The notes: a model not told the origin generated them from the sequence alone. Counted from the stretch's first letter, positions 50,416-59,773 are shown. The stretch is DNA of 64,000 nucleotides from Sporomusa ovata DSM 2662 (GCF_000445445.1 NZ_ASXP01000003.1:682001-746000), one strand, 5' to 3'. A program made the numbers and translations.

Positions 50416-51102
50416 TTAGAATACGCCCTTTACTGATGATGATTTCCCGCAGTTCCTTTTAGACCAAACATTAAGCCCTAAAATGAGAAAAAAGGTTATT
50501 CCACTGATCATTAGAACATACGCGCCAGCCAACGTCAAATCATTAGATTCTGCCGCGAAATAGATTGCCAAAGGAATCGTTTGTGTCTTACCGGGAATGT
50601 TGCCAGCCACCATAATAGTTGCCCCGAATTCCCCCATTGCCCGGGCAAAAGCCATTACTAACCCGGCTACCAAGCCCGGCCAGGACAAAGGAATGGTTAT
50701 TGTCCAAAAAACCCGCCAGGAACTGGCTCCTAACGTCCTGGCAGCATCCTCAAGATTGCAGTCCACAGCTTGAAAAGCTGCTTTGGTACTATTATACATT
50801 AATGGAAATGAAACCACCGTAGCAGCCAGCACTGCTGCATAAGGAGTAAAAATTATTTGAGTATGGAAACCTTCAGACAGAAATTGCCCTATCGGCCCTT
50901 GCTTTCCAATCAAAACCAGCAATATAAAGCCAGTCACTACAGGTGGCAATACTAACGGCAAAGCAAATAACGCCTCCAATGCGCTTTTGCCTGGAAATTC
51001 AAAACTTCTCATACTATAAGCAGCAGCAACTCCAAAGATAAATACAAATACTAATGAACTAAGTGCAACCTTGACCGATAGTAGTACTGGCTGCCATTCC
51101 AT
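50416..51102 (-). CDS. modB: molybdate ABC transporter permease ModB
   Basis: 228 residues from the ATG at 51102 (AGGTGAT upstream; a TTG 12 codons earlier is possible). Five or six membrane segments and the loop 'AARTLGASSWRVFWTITIPLSWPGL' region, then 'RAMGEFGATIMVAGN', the ModB signature. It follows modA, and no modC follows before the terminator, so the ATPase must come from elsewhere. Molybdate supply fits the many bis-MGD enzymes encoded nearby. Confidence 0.93.
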   Translation of the reverse strand: MEWQPVLLSVKVALSSLVFVFIFGVAAAYSMRSFEFPGKSALEALFALPLVLPPVVTGFILLVLIGKQGPIGQFLSEGFHTQIIFTPYAAVLAATVVSFPLMYNSTKAAFQAVDCNLEDAARTLGASSWRVFWTITIPLSWPGLVAGLVMAFARAMGEFGATIMVAGNIPGKTQTIPLAIYFAAESNDLTLAGAYVLMISGITFFLILGLNVWSKRNCGKSSSVKGVF

Positions 51103-51230
51103 CACAATATCACCTGCTTTATTGGCTTGAACCGACAAAAGTAAACCGTATTTTCTTAAAGACCTCAGTACCTTTGTATGTCAAAAAGGCTTCAGTCTCT
51201 TGGGGATGTTTAGAAGACACTTACTACTTG

Positions 51231-52043
51231 CTATTTCCCCATAACAAAGCCATATTTTTCAAATATAGCCTTACTGTCTGCGCTAAACAAATATTCCATA
51301 AAGGCTTCGGCTGCTTTCTGCTGCTTGGTACCGGTAGCCACGGCAACAGGATAAACAATAGGCTGGTGAGTGCCTTCCGGGGCAACAGCGGCAATTTTCA
51401 CCTTGTCGCTGGAAATAGCATCTGTTTTATACACAATTCCTGCCTCAACATTACCTGTTTCAGTATATGCCAAAACAGAACGGACATCTTTGGCAAATAC
51501 GACCCGATCCTTTACTTTATCCCAAAGGCCCAGTTTTTGTAAAACCTGCTGGGCATACTGGCCGGCAGGCACTGTGGCGGTCTCGCCAAGTGCAATCTTT
51601 TGCACACCATCCTGAGTTAAGTCTTCAAACTTGGTTAAGTTGAGTTTCGTTTCCTTTGGTACAACTACAACTAACTTGTTTTCAACCAAGTTTTTGCGGG
51701 TGGCTTTGTTCATTAAATTTTTAGCTTCCAATTCGTTCATCTGTTTAGGAGCAGCCGAAATAAAAACATCTACAGGTGCACCCTGCTCGATTTGTTTCTG
51801 CAAAGCGCCAGAGGCCCCAAAGTTACAAACAAGTTTGTTATTAGGATTTTTTGCCTGATAATCTTTTTGAATGTCCGCAAGTGCATCCTTAAGACTCGCC
51901 GCAGCTGATACATTAATTTCTACCACCTGCGCTTGTGGGGCCGCTGGTGGAGCTTGTTTTTCGCCGCCGCAGCCAACCAGACTAAAAATAGCAACTACTA
52001 CCAAGGCCAGCATACCAAACACGCTTGATTTAATCCTTCTCAT
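51231..52043 (-). CDS. modA: molybdate-binding lipoprotein ModA
   Basis: 270 residues. Lipobox 'FSLVGC' followed by a Gln/Ala/Pro linker. The ModA oxyanion loops are 'SAAASLKDAL', 'GASGALQKQI', 'PVDVFISAA' and 'VPAGQYAQQVL'. It binds molybdate or tungstate outside the membrane. A TTGCAA/TATAAT promoter lies at 52337-52366, leaving an about 290-nt leader. Confidence 0.95.
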   Translation of the reverse strand: MRRIKSSVFGMLALVVVAIFSLVGCGGEKQAPPAAPQAQVVEINVSAAASLKDALADIQKDYQAKNPNNKLVCNFGASGALQKQIEQGAPVDVFISAAPKQMNELEAKNLMNKATRKNLVENKLVVVVPKETKLNLTKFEDLTQDGVQKIALGETATVPAGQYAQQVLQKLGLWDKVKDRVVFAKDVRSVLAYTETGNVEAGIVYKTDAISSDKVKIAAVAPEGTHQPIVYPVAVATGTKQQKAAEAFMEYLFSADSKAIFEKYGFVMGK

Positions 52044-52336
52044 CTTTCTTCCCCCTTAAATTTGCTCTATCTCGCAGGATATCCAGCAGATAGGCATATC
52101 GTACAGAGCTAACCACAGAGATATTAACCACCCCGACAAATTTCTTCACCGTAGCTGGTATAATACCGCCAACAACCCTATTGGAGTTTAGAGTTTTTCT
52201 GCCGCAGCCCCTGCACAAACTTTTTAACTATTTTCTTCCAAAATAAATGTAATAATCACTGGAAATACCCCTTTAAGGACAAGTCAATCATAAACTAACG
52301 TATTATAACATAAACCAACATAATTCCCCTGCTGTT

Positions 52337-52366
52337 ATTATAGTATTTGTTATATGATATTTGCAA
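52337..52366 (-). promoter_or_regulatory. promoter for modAB
   Basis: TTGCAA and TATAAT on the minus strand, 18 bp apart. Between it and modA, two TTATGTT-type repeats near 52300-52325 could be a molybdate-regulator site; this is tentative. Confidence 0.55.
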
Positions 52367-52610
52367 GAGATTACCAAATATTTTTGTACAACCTTCTAAA
52401 AATTTGAAGTATCAGGGCTCCTGCTTACCTGCATGCATTATAGTCCAAACAAAAATTGCCCGCCTAAATTTGCGTCTTCCCTATTGCTTTATACAATACC
52501 AAACAATATAATAATATTAAGTTTGTTATCTTCGTCTACGTTAGTTAATGTTGAAAACTCACTCACAATTGAATACTCTGCTCCTTAGCTGATTTACCTA
52601 AGCCTTTCAG

Positions 52611-52672
52611 GGTATGGTATCCGGCCGATCGGTATAGCGGGAAACGGCTATGTCTCCCATTTGGAAAGGAGC
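52611..52672 (+). ncRNA. structured leader motif P, similar to minus-strand 54787-54849
   Basis: GGTATGGTA, CCGAT-GGT-AG-GGAAACG-CT-TG and CTCCC-TTTGGAAAGGAGC match the motif at 54849-54787 on the other strand. It forms a stem closed by a GAAA tetraloop (GGTATAGC/GGCTATG) and ends in an A/G-rich single strand. A rho-independent terminator follows at 52739, then a small gene, so it may control that gene. Confidence 0.55.
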
Positions 52673-52738
52673 AATATTTTAAGCGGTGCATTATTTGTGC
52701 CTATTTCGTGATTCCTTCTGCGCCTGCTTAAATTCATT

Positions 52739-52780
52739 GCCAAGCCCTTTCCGTTCCGGATAGGCTTGGCATATTTTTTT
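52739..52780 (+). terminator. terminator between motif P and the 129-aa gene
   Basis: GCCAAGCC and GGCTTGGC stems, then ATATTTTTTT. It sits 86 nt before the next start codon, so it may be part of a leader attenuator. Confidence 0.8.
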
Positions 52781-52865
52781 GTTGTTTAAATTTGAAAATC
52801 GTACCTTTACTGTTATGGTAGCACAGTTCTATGTCAAGAATACTATTTTGCCAGGAGGAATAATC

Positions 52866-53255
52866 ATGTTAGAACGAATTCATGCCCACAGCGATATTTT
52901 GAAAAACGGAAAAATAATGTTATTGGTCGACTGCGAACCCGGCTGCTACACGCTAACCGACTTAGAATATCTAGAACACACACTTCAGGAACTCCTTGTT
53001 GACACCCATAAAGCCATTCAAGAAGCCACATCGACCAAAAACGACTTTACTTTTGAAGCCTATGTCACTATTCTTGTATCGTTGACAAACAACATTAAAA
53101 ACATCACGGAATCTCTGCTTACAGTCAAAGAAGCAATACAAGCCGCCCAAAGCGAGCGAGGTACAATTATTTCCGAGTCTTACCAAAAGGAAAAGGTGAG
53201 TTTACTGCAAAACTGCAAAAAAATTGCAGTAAACCACCCAAGTCATGGAACATAA
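52866..53255 (+). CDS. hypothetical protein (129 aa)
   Basis: 129 residues from the ATG at 52866 (AGGAGG upstream). Mostly helical, 'LEYLEHTLQELLVDTHKAIQ' and 'LTNNIKNITESLLTVKEAIQAAQ', so a short coiled-coil-rich soluble protein. No known family recognised. The 3' end of the gene contains a perfect 11-bp hairpin (TTTACTGCAA/TTGCAGTAAA) inside the coding sequence. It is preceded by leader motif P and a terminator. Confidence 0.65.
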   Translation: MLERIHAHSDILKNGKIMLLVDCEPGCYTLTDLEYLEHTLQELLVDTHKAIQEATSTKNDFTFEAYVTILVSLTNNIKNITESLLTVKEAIQAAQSERGTIISESYQKEKVSLLQNCKKIAVNHPSHGT

Positions 53256-53283
53256 AGTCGATGACTCCTAACTCATCGACTTT
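53254..53283 (+). terminator. terminator of the 129-aa gene
   Basis: AAAGTCGATGA and TCATCGACTTT with an 8-nt loop, then AGTTT. A second hairpin (GGCCTTGGCTAA/TTAGTCAAGGCC) at 53298-53342 probably ends the minus-strand Rex-like gene. Confidence 0.8.
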
Positions 53284-53387
53284 AGTTTATGCAAATGGCC
53301 TTGGCTAACCCACATTTTTGTAGGATTAGTCAAGGCCACTTGCATTTATCCAGCCACACTTTCCGGTTTTTAGCTTCTTACAATAAA

Positions 53388-54050
53388 TTAACTACAGCTA
53401 CCATTTGTTGCTACATGCTTAAGATCAAAGGTCAATTGGCTAAACATAGAAGTCATATTTACCTGCGTTATAGCGATATCCTCAGGAGCAAAAATCGGGA
53501 ATGAAGAAAAATTGACAATTCCCTTAATCCCGGCCCGAATCAATTGATTTGCCGTTTTCTGAGCATATGATGGCGGCACAGCCAGTATACCAATAGTAAT
53601 TTTTCTGCTGCAAATAATATCTTTAATATTTTCAATCGGCTCTATTGTTAATCCCAAATTATGTACTGCCATACCTTGATTTTTTTTACCTAGATCAATA
53701 ATAGCTACAATTTTAATTGCCTCAGGCCATAAACGCGAATAACACATAACAGGTACTACTGTCGGCATATCCAAGCCAACCAAGACTGTATTCCAGCTAG
53801 TGTCATAACCCAAAATTTCTTCGATTCGCCGAAAAAGGTAATCAGTTTCATACCCTACCCCTTTAGTACCAAATCCCCCAAAATACGCTAAATCTTTTCT
53901 GATGAGATGTGGCGATATACCGGTTCGTCGGCCCAACTCCTTGGAAATACAAACGGTTATACCCTCCTCCTGCATCAGCTTTAAAACACTGTGATATAAA
54001 ACCATTCTTTGAATAGTAAGCCTGGATATATCTTCCCGCGATATAAACAT
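53388..54050 (-). CDS. Rex-like redox repressor with altered nucleotide-binding motif
   Basis: 220 residues. The N-terminal winged helix, 'SKELGRRTGISPHLIRKDLAYFGGFGTKGVGYE' region, is a clear Rex DNA-binding domain. The Rossmann domain should begin with a GxGxxG loop, but here the strand reads 'TVLVGLDMPTVVPVM', lacking both downstream glycines. Normal Rex proteins release DNA on binding NADH at this site. This paralogue may thus sense something else or act constitutively. The ATG has AGGAGGG upstream. Confidence 0.85.
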   Translation of the reverse strand: MFISREDISRLTIQRMVLYHSVLKLMQEEGITVCISKELGRRTGISPHLIRKDLAYFGGFGTKGVGYETDYLFRRIEEILGYDTSWNTVLVGLDMPTVVPVMCYSRLWPEAIKIVAIIDLGKKNQGMAVHNLGLTIEPIENIKDIICSRKITIGILAVPPSYAQKTANQLIRAGIKGIVNFSSFPIFAPEDIAITQVNMTSMFSQLTFDLKHVATNGSCS

Positions 54051-54143
54051 TGTGTCCCTCCTACCTCTTCAGAAGGAAAATCCTTGATATTTTACTTAAT
54101 CGATTCACGTTCCGAAACGGATTTCTAAACATCATTCATTACT

Positions 54144-54180
54144 CTCATAACCTTCTTATTGTTAAAATGAAGGTTATGAG
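54144..54180. promoter_or_regulatory. perfect 12-bp hairpin upstream of the Rex-like gene
   Basis: CTCATAACCTTC and GAAGGTTATGAG with a 13-nt loop, about 95 bp ahead of the start codon. It may be a leader hairpin or an operator. No coding frame of note lies in 54051-54604. Confidence 0.45.
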
Positions 54181-54264
54181 TAGTCCCAACAATAGAAGAG
54201 GAAGTACCAACGCAAACATAAAGGTATACTGAAGAGCCTCTGACTTGCAAAATTATCTTTAAGA

Positions 54265-54340
54265 AAGGCTACTATCTGGGGACTACGATTCCACCGCACC
54301 CCTATGCGACCTTCGTTTCCCACATAGTAACTTTTCTTGC
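54265..54340 (-). ncRNA. long-stem RNA structure upstream of the Rex-like gene
   Basis: On the minus strand TTACTATGTGGG pairs with CCCCAGATAGTAG, enclosing a G-rich core GGGGTGCGGTGGAATCG. It is a compact, GC-rich island in AT-rich surroundings. It may be a leader element or small RNA. Class not recognised. Confidence 0.4.
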
Positions 54341-54604
54341 AACTACAAGTAATTTAGGGCACAAGTACAACCAATACGTTGAAGTACTTCTAAGTTCCAC
54401 TGTCGACAACATTTTTTCACAACACCTCCAGCTGTGATTTAATAACAGGCTTATGTCAAAGGCATTCCTACATTAAGCCCTCTATTTTGACAATTGTATT
54501 TCAACTGTCTCAATATTCTAATTAGCAGCCGATATTTTTATCATTTCAGCTTCACTCATTAAGCGTTGAAGCCGCTGCAATTACACACTGCCTTACAAAA
54601 TAAT

Positions 54605-54650
54605 AAAGGCCGGACGTCTCCTAATTTGGTAAGGAGGACCTGGCCTTTAA
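54605..54650 (-). terminator. terminator after motif Q
   Basis: AAAGGCC-G-CTCCT and AGGAG-C-GGCCTTT stems; minus strand continues ATTATTTT. Confidence 0.75.
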
Positions 54651-54786
54651 GCGTTAATCAATCCGGGTTCTATATTGCGAATAAAAAACCAAGCCATATT
54701 GTATTGGTATTTATCGAGCTATATACTTTCACTCAGCTCCAAATCCCAATCAATAAGACATAACTATCCCGAATATTAATGGTAAC

Positions 54787-54849
54787 GCTCCTTTCCAAAA
54801 GGGGAGGCACAGTCGTTTCCTACTGCACCCATCGGTTGTCTATCATACC
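54787..54849 (-). ncRNA. structured leader motif Q, similar to plus-strand 52611-52672
   Basis: Minus-strand blocks GGTATGATA, CCGAT-GGT-AG-GGAAACG-CT-TG and CTCCC-TTTGGAAAGGAGC match motif P in order and spacing. A terminator follows on the same strand at 54605-54650. No gene starts soon after on this strand, so it could be a short RNA of its own. The remainder of 54660-55295 shows no gene. Confidence 0.55.
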
Positions 54850-55295
54850 TCAATAGGTTTAGAATAAACAACTCGGAGCTGATGAAACTTAACGGAATAA
54901 ACAGAGACCAAAAGACCACCTGAGCATACATTTACACATTTATGTAAATTATTGCCCAGACGGTCAACATTGTTTTTCAAGAATTTGCACTTCACGTGGT
55001 AAACTCCACTTAACCGTCAGTAGCACAAATCCACTATTCAACTATGTACACATTTTAACAAGCTTTGCTGTAATCGTCAAGCCCTGACAATTTTTTTTGG
55101 ACAAATATAGGTACAAAAGACAAATGTATCTTCGCTTGTATAGGCAAAACTTTACTGTATTTTATCTGGATTTCCAGCAGGACATAGTTTTTACCATATA
55201 GAAGATATTCTTAACTTGCCATGAGAGAATAGATATGTTTTTTAACATATTGAATATAGCACACTAAAAAATGGTTATTGCCAGGAGGATATAAA

Positions 55296-55703
55296 ATGGA
55301 AAAAGTCAAGCAGTTTTTTTCTACTACTGATCAATTTGCCAAGCATGTGGGTCTTGAGTTAGTAGAAGCCGAGAAGGGTTATGCCCGGGTAAAAATGGCA
55401 ATTCAGCCATACCACTTAAATGGAGTCCAAACCGTACATGGTGGGGCTATTTTTACACTTGCCGATTTTACCCTTGCGATAGCTTCGAATTCTCATGGTC
55501 GTGTTGCAATGGGCGTTAATGCCACTATTTCGTATATGAAGGCCGTTAGTACCGGAACCTTGTTTGCTGAAGCGCAGGAAGTCTCACTGAATCATAAACT
55601 GGGGCATTACCTTGTAAATATTTATAATGAACAGCACGAACTAATAGCTGCGTTTCAGGGAATGGTATACCGGAAAAAAGCACAATTAACCTTCGAAGAT
55701 TAA
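55296..55703 (+). CDS. hotdog-fold thioesterase, PaaI family
   Basis: 135 residues from the ATG at 55296 (AGGAGG nine bases ahead). The hotdog helix begins 'NGVQTVHGGAIFTLADFTLAIASN' region, with Gly-Gly and Asp at the acyl-CoA site. PaaI-type enzymes hydrolyse aromatic or other acyl-CoA thioesters. It is a single gene closed by its own terminator. Confidence 0.9.
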   Translation: MEKVKQFFSTTDQFAKHVGLELVEAEKGYARVKMAIQPYHLNGVQTVHGGAIFTLADFTLAIASNSHGRVAMGVNATISYMKAVSTGTLFAEAQEVSLNHKLGHYLVNIYNEQHELIAAFQGMVYRKKAQLTFED

Positions 55704-55715
55704 TATTTTTAAAAA

Positions 55716-55752
55716 ATCCTGCAGGATTTTGAAAAGCTGCAGGATTTTTTTA
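55716..55752 (+). terminator. terminator of the thioesterase gene
   Basis: ATCCTGCAG and CTGCAGGAT stems followed by T7. Confidence 0.85.
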
Positions 55753-55828
55753 TTTGGCTACGGAATAGTATATTACTTTCAAATTATGGCATTGTTTTAT
55801 ATAAAAAAAAATTAGAGGTGATACTGAA

Positions 55829-56671
55829 ATGAGTGGAAATTACGCTGATGAGATTGACTACAAAATTTTCGGCTCAGAAATGCAGTTTGTGGAAGTAGAA
55901 CTTGATCCTGACGAAAGTGTGATTGCCGAAGCAGGAGCCATGATGTACAAAGATAGCACCATCGTTATGGATACCATATTTGGTGATGGCTCGGCAAAAA
56001 GCAATCAGGGCGGCTTTTTCGATAAACTGGTTGGCGCCGGTAAACGCTTACTTACCGGCGAAAGTTTATTTATGACAGTATTCACCAATACAGGTCGCAA
56101 CAAAGGAAAGGCGGCTTTTGGCGCACCGTATCCTGGAAATATAATTCCGGTTCACCTACCGGAAATCGGCGGCACAATTATCTGCCAAAAAGACAGTTTT
56201 TTATGTGCAGCCAAGGGCGTTTCTGTCGGTATTCACCTGCAACGCAAAATTATGACAGGCCTATTTGGCGGCGAAGGTTTCATTATGCAAAAACTTGAAG
56301 GCGATGGCCTAGCCTTTATGCATGCCGGCGGAACCATCGTGGAACGCCACCTCCAGCCTGGCGAAGTCTTACATGTTGACACCGGCTGCGTGGTGGCTTT
56401 TGAACCTAGTGTGCAATTCGAAATACAACAGGCCGGCAATGTAAAAACTGCTTTATTAGGCGGTGAGGGCTTATTCTTTGCCGTCTTGAGCGGGCCGGGT
56501 AAGATATGGCTGCAGTCCTTACCCTTCTCTCGTTTAGCTGGCAGAATGCTGGCTGCCGCACCAAAACAGGGTGGTTCGAAAGAAGAAGGCAGCATCCTTG
56601 GTAAAACGGTTTTAGGAGGAACTGTACTTGGCGGCTTGGGAAGCTTCCTGAGCGGTGATGACAACGACTAA
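55829..56671 (+). CDS. AIM24/TIGR00266 family protein
   Basis: 280 residues with the family blocks 'VEVELDPDESVIAEAGAMMY', 'GEGFIMQKLEGDGLAFMHAGG' region and 'VHLPEIGGTIICQKDSF'. Three-layer beta sandwich, widespread and without a firm function. The Gly-rich C-terminus 'GGTVLGGLGSFLSGDDND' is unusual but fits the family tail. The gene has AGAGGTG upstream and its own terminator. Confidence 0.9.
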   Translation: MSGNYADEIDYKIFGSEMQFVEVELDPDESVIAEAGAMMYKDSTIVMDTIFGDGSAKSNQGGFFDKLVGAGKRLLTGESLFMTVFTNTGRNKGKAAFGAPYPGNIIPVHLPEIGGTIICQKDSFLCAAKGVSVGIHLQRKIMTGLFGGEGFIMQKLEGDGLAFMHAGGTIVERHLQPGEVLHVDTGCVVAFEPSVQFEIQQAGNVKTALLGGEGLFFAVLSGPGKIWLQSLPFSRLAGRMLAAAPKQGGSKEEGSILGKTVLGGTVLGGLGSFLSGDDND

Positions 56672-56693
56672 TTTTCCGAAGGTTTGGCTCAAA

Positions 56694-56717
56694 GAGGAAT
56701 CGCGGGAGCGATTCCTC
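56694..56717 (+). terminator. terminator of the AIM24 gene
   Basis: GAGGAATCGC and GCGATTCCTC with a 4-nt loop, then TTGATTTTTT. Confidence 0.85.
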
Positions 56718-56746
56718 CTTGATTTTTTATAAAGGATTTGATGTTT

Positions 56747-58429
56747 ATGAAAAATTTAGATATTCGAATGTCCTATAAAATATTCTTAGTTATTGTAGTT
56801 ATGGCCTTTTTTCTTGGCATAGTAGGTTTTTTCGAATTTGTCGCTATTAAAGAACTTTCCCGCAATATGAAGATTATCTATATTATAGTTCTTTCCATTG
56901 TTTTTGGTTTTATCGCCATTTTTGCAACAATACGATTTACGAAAATAATTACCCAGCCGATTAATGAAATGGTACGCCAAGTTGAACAGGTTGCCTCGGG
57001 AAATCTAACTGCGTTAAGAGATTATGTCCCAATAGATACTACTGATGAACTCGGACGATTATCCCGTAGCTTTTACCATATGGCAAACACGTTAAAAACC
57101 TATGTACAAGAAATTATCACAGTAAATGAAGAGCTCTTGGAAGTTGCCTATCAGGACGCGTTAACCGGCCTGCCTAACCGTCGGTATTTTGTCGAACGGT
57201 TAAATAAACTCTTTTCAGAAAAAAAAACACAACACCTGGCACTCTTATATATTGATTTAGATCGTTTCAAATATATCAACGATACCTTAGGGCATCATGT
57301 CGGTGACCAGATATTAGCTGCTGTTGCCGAACGGATGGCAGCCTGTTTGCCTGACATAGATACCCTGGCCAAATTAGGTGGCGATGAATTTGTCTTAGTA
57401 TGCCAAAATATTACCAATGAACAACAGGCTGCTACGCTGGCCGAACAAGTCATCGCTGTATTTGAACAGCCCTTCTCAGCCCAAAATAACACCTTTCATA
57501 TTACCTGCAGTATCGGAATTAGTTTATATCCACAGGACGGTAAAGACATAGACTCCATTTTGCGGGCTGCCGATACGGCTATGTATGCTGCCAAGCAACG
57601 CGGCAACAATAGTTTTCAATACTACACAGGCAAAATGCAGCAAAAAGTTCTTCGCCGAATGGAACTGGAAAACATTATTCATCAAACCATCGAAAAGGAA
57701 GGCTTTCAAGTTTATTATCAGCCCCGGGTTACTAGTAGTTCCGGACAAATTGTGGGAATGGAAGCCCTACTGCGTCTACCCTATAACGGCGGTTTTATTT
57801 CGCCGGCTGAATTTATTCCAGTTGCTGAAGAAACCGGACTTATTCTTTCTTTAGGAGCGTGGGTCTTGCGGACTGCCTGTAGACAAAATAAACAATGGCA
57901 GTTAGCCGGCTATCCGCCGCTGCGAGTTTCCGTCAACCTCTCTCCCAACCAGTTTAACCAGAAAGATTTGCTGCTCCAAATCAAAGAAACCCTTGCAGAG
58001 ACAGAACTTGCCGCTTGTTGGCTGGAACTTGAAATTACCGAAGGAGCCTTTATGAACAAAGCGGTCGCAACACAGAAGACATTTGCGGATATAAAAAGTC
58101 TGGGAATCCACATATCAATTGACGATTTTGGCACAGGCTATTCTTCTTTAAGCTATTTGAAACGCTTTGATATTGACTGTTTAAAAATAGACAAATCCTT
58201 CGTGGATGAAATTGGCCAGGATTCCAAAGACTCCAGCATTGCCCATGCAATTATTAGTATGGGCAAAAGCCTGCATATGTTGCTTGTAGCAGAGGGTGTC
58301 GAAAAGCAGGAACAATTGGAGTTTCTACAAAAACACAAATGCGATCAAATACAGGGATATATTTTTTCCCGGCCTCTGCCGCCTGCCGAATTTGAGAAGC
58401 TATTGCAAAAACAGGTTCGATTCGCTTAG
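56747..58429 (+). CDS. membrane-bound GGDEF-EAL protein (c-di-GMP turnover)
   Basis: About 560 residues; start taken at 56747, with AAAGGA ten bases ahead. Two membrane segments near residues 10-30 and 40-65 are followed by HAMP (to about 125), GGDEF (about 135-295, 'LAKLGGDEFVLV' intact) and EAL (about 310-555, 'GMEALLRLP', 'DDFGTGYSSLSYL', 'KIDKSFV', 'EGVE' all present). No RxxD inhibitory site lies before GGDEF. Both cyclase and phosphodiesterase activity are possible. The short sensor suggests membrane-state or partner sensing. Confidence 0.94.
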   Translation: MKNLDIRMSYKIFLVIVVMAFFLGIVGFFEFVAIKELSRNMKIIYIIVLSIVFGFIAIFATIRFTKIITQPINEMVRQVEQVASGNLTALRDYVPIDTTDELGRLSRSFYHMANTLKTYVQEIITVNEELLEVAYQDALTGLPNRRYFVERLNKLFSEKKTQHLALLYIDLDRFKYINDTLGHHVGDQILAAVAERMAACLPDIDTLAKLGGDEFVLVCQNITNEQQAATLAEQVIAVFEQPFSAQNNTFHITCSIGISLYPQDGKDIDSILRAADTAMYAAKQRGNNSFQYYTGKMQQKVLRRMELENIIHQTIEKEGFQVYYQPRVTSSSGQIVGMEALLRLPYNGGFISPAEFIPVAEETGLILSLGAWVLRTACRQNKQWQLAGYPPLRVSVNLSPNQFNQKDLLLQIKETLAETELAACWLELEITEGAFMNKAVATQKTFADIKSLGIHISIDDFGTGYSSLSYLKRFDIDCLKIDKSFVDEIGQDSKDSSIAHAIISMGKSLHMLLVAEGVEKQEQLEFLQKHKCDQIQGYIFSRPLPPAEFEKLLQKQVRFA

Positions 58430-58434
58430 AAAAA

Positions 58435-58475
58435 ACCTCCTGCAGATACCCAGCCGGGTAGCCACAGGAGGTTTT
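58435..58475. terminator. bidirectional terminator after the GGDEF-EAL gene
   Basis: AAAACCTCCTG and CAGGAGGTTTT stems with an inner ACCC/GGGT pair; it can also serve the minus-strand gene ending at 58495. Confidence 0.82.
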
Positions 58476-58494
58476 CATATATAATCAAACACCA

Positions 58495-59745
58495 CTATAA
58501 GGATTCAATAACTGGTGCCGTAAAGGTTGCAGGCTTTTCAATAACTTCTGTCGGCAAGCCCATGTTATCCAGCAACTCGATAAATGGCTTAGGATCCAAC
58601 TCTTCCACATTTACCATGTGTTTTACGTCCCACTCGCCACGGGCAATCAGCATGGCTGCCGCGACTGGGGGAACCCCTGCCGTATAGCTGATCGCCTGAG
58701 ATTCCACTTCCTGGTAACACTCGGCATGATCGCAAATGTTATAAATAAAGATTTCGCGTGGTTTATTGTCTTTGGTTCCTTTAATATAATTGCCAATGCA
58801 GGTTTTACCGACATAGTTAGGCGCGAGGGAGGATGGGTCCGGCAACAACGCTTTTAGTACTTTAAGCGGTGCAATCTCCACACCTTCGGCTACTTTAAGC
58901 GGTTTTTCCGAGGTCAAGCCAAGGTTGGTCAAAACCGAAAATACATTCAAATAATGTTCGCCAAAGCCCATCCAAAAACGAATGGAATTGGCATCAATAT
59001 TCTTAGAAAGAGAATGCAGTTCATCATGGCCTGTTAAATACACCGGACAATTCCCTACAACCGGAAAATCATAGTCCACCCTTATTGCGTGTACTTTTTG
59101 CAGCACCCATTTGCGATCAATCCAGGTCCATACTTTTCTAAATTCCCGGAAGTTGATCTCCGGATCAAAGTTGGTGGCAAAAAACTTACCATGGCTGCCA
59201 GCATTAACATCTAAAATATCAATGGTATCAATCGTATCAAAATAGTCCTTTTGGGCCAACGCACACCAGGCATTAACAACTCCGGGATCAAAGCCAATCC
59301 CTAAAATTGCGGTAACCCCTTTTTCCGCACAGCGATCCTTGCGTTTCCACTCGTAGTTGGCATACCAGGGCGGATTTTCACAAACCTTGTCCGGATCTTC
59401 ATGGATAGCAGTATCCATATATACAACACCAGTTTCAATGCACGCTTCCAAAACCGTCATGTTAACATACGCCTGACCAACATTAATAACGATTTCCGAT
59501 TTAGTATCTTTGATTAACTGAATCACAGACGGAATATCCATTGCATCCACTGAACGTGAGTATAGCTTTTTTGTTGTATCCTTCAGGTGATTTTTACGTA
59601 ATACACTTTCAATAATCGCATCACATTTATGCTGGGTACGCGAAGCAATGCAGATATCACCCAATACATCATTGTTCATTGCACATTTATGGGCAACTAC
59701 ATGACCCACGCCACCAGCACCGACAATTAAAACGTTTTTTTTCAT
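58495..59745 (-). CDS. carboxynorspermidine (carboxyspermidine) dehydrogenase
   Basis: 416 residues. NAD(P)-binding start 'VLIVGAGGVGHVVAHKCAMN' and the catalytic saccharopine-dehydrogenase-like blocks 'YMDTAIHEDPD' and 'LGIGFDPGVVNAWCALAQ'. The family condenses aspartate semialdehyde with putrescine or diaminopropane to make carboxyspermidine or carboxynorspermidine. It is followed by the matching decarboxylase gene upstream on the same strand (28 nt apart), an alternative polyamine pathway common in anaerobes and Vibrio. Confidence 0.93.
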   Translation of the reverse strand: MKKNVLIVGAGGVGHVVAHKCAMNNDVLGDICIASRTQHKCDAIIESVLRKNHLKDTTKKLYSRSVDAMDIPSVIQLIKDTKSEIVINVGQAYVNMTVLEACIETGVVYMDTAIHEDPDKVCENPPWYANYEWKRKDRCAEKGVTAILGIGFDPGVVNAWCALAQKDYFDTIDTIDILDVNAGSHGKFFATNFDPEINFREFRKVWTWIDRKWVLQKVHAIRVDYDFPVVGNCPVYLTGHDELHSLSKNIDANSIRFWMGFGEHYLNVFSVLTNLGLTSEKPLKVAEGVEIAPLKVLKALLPDPSSLAPNYVGKTCIGNYIKGTKDNKPREIFIYNICDHAECYQEVESQAISYTAGVPPVAAAMLIARGEWDVKHMVNVEELDPKPFIELLDNMGLPTEVIEKPATFTAPVIESL

Positions 59746-59773
59746 TTCCTTCTCCTCTACTCGTAAATTTGAA

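Noticed and set aside
52030..52218. 62-codon frame overlapping the modA start
   Set aside because: It begins with GTG, lacks a clear ribosome site, overlaps modA and resembles no known small protein; more likely untranslated leader.
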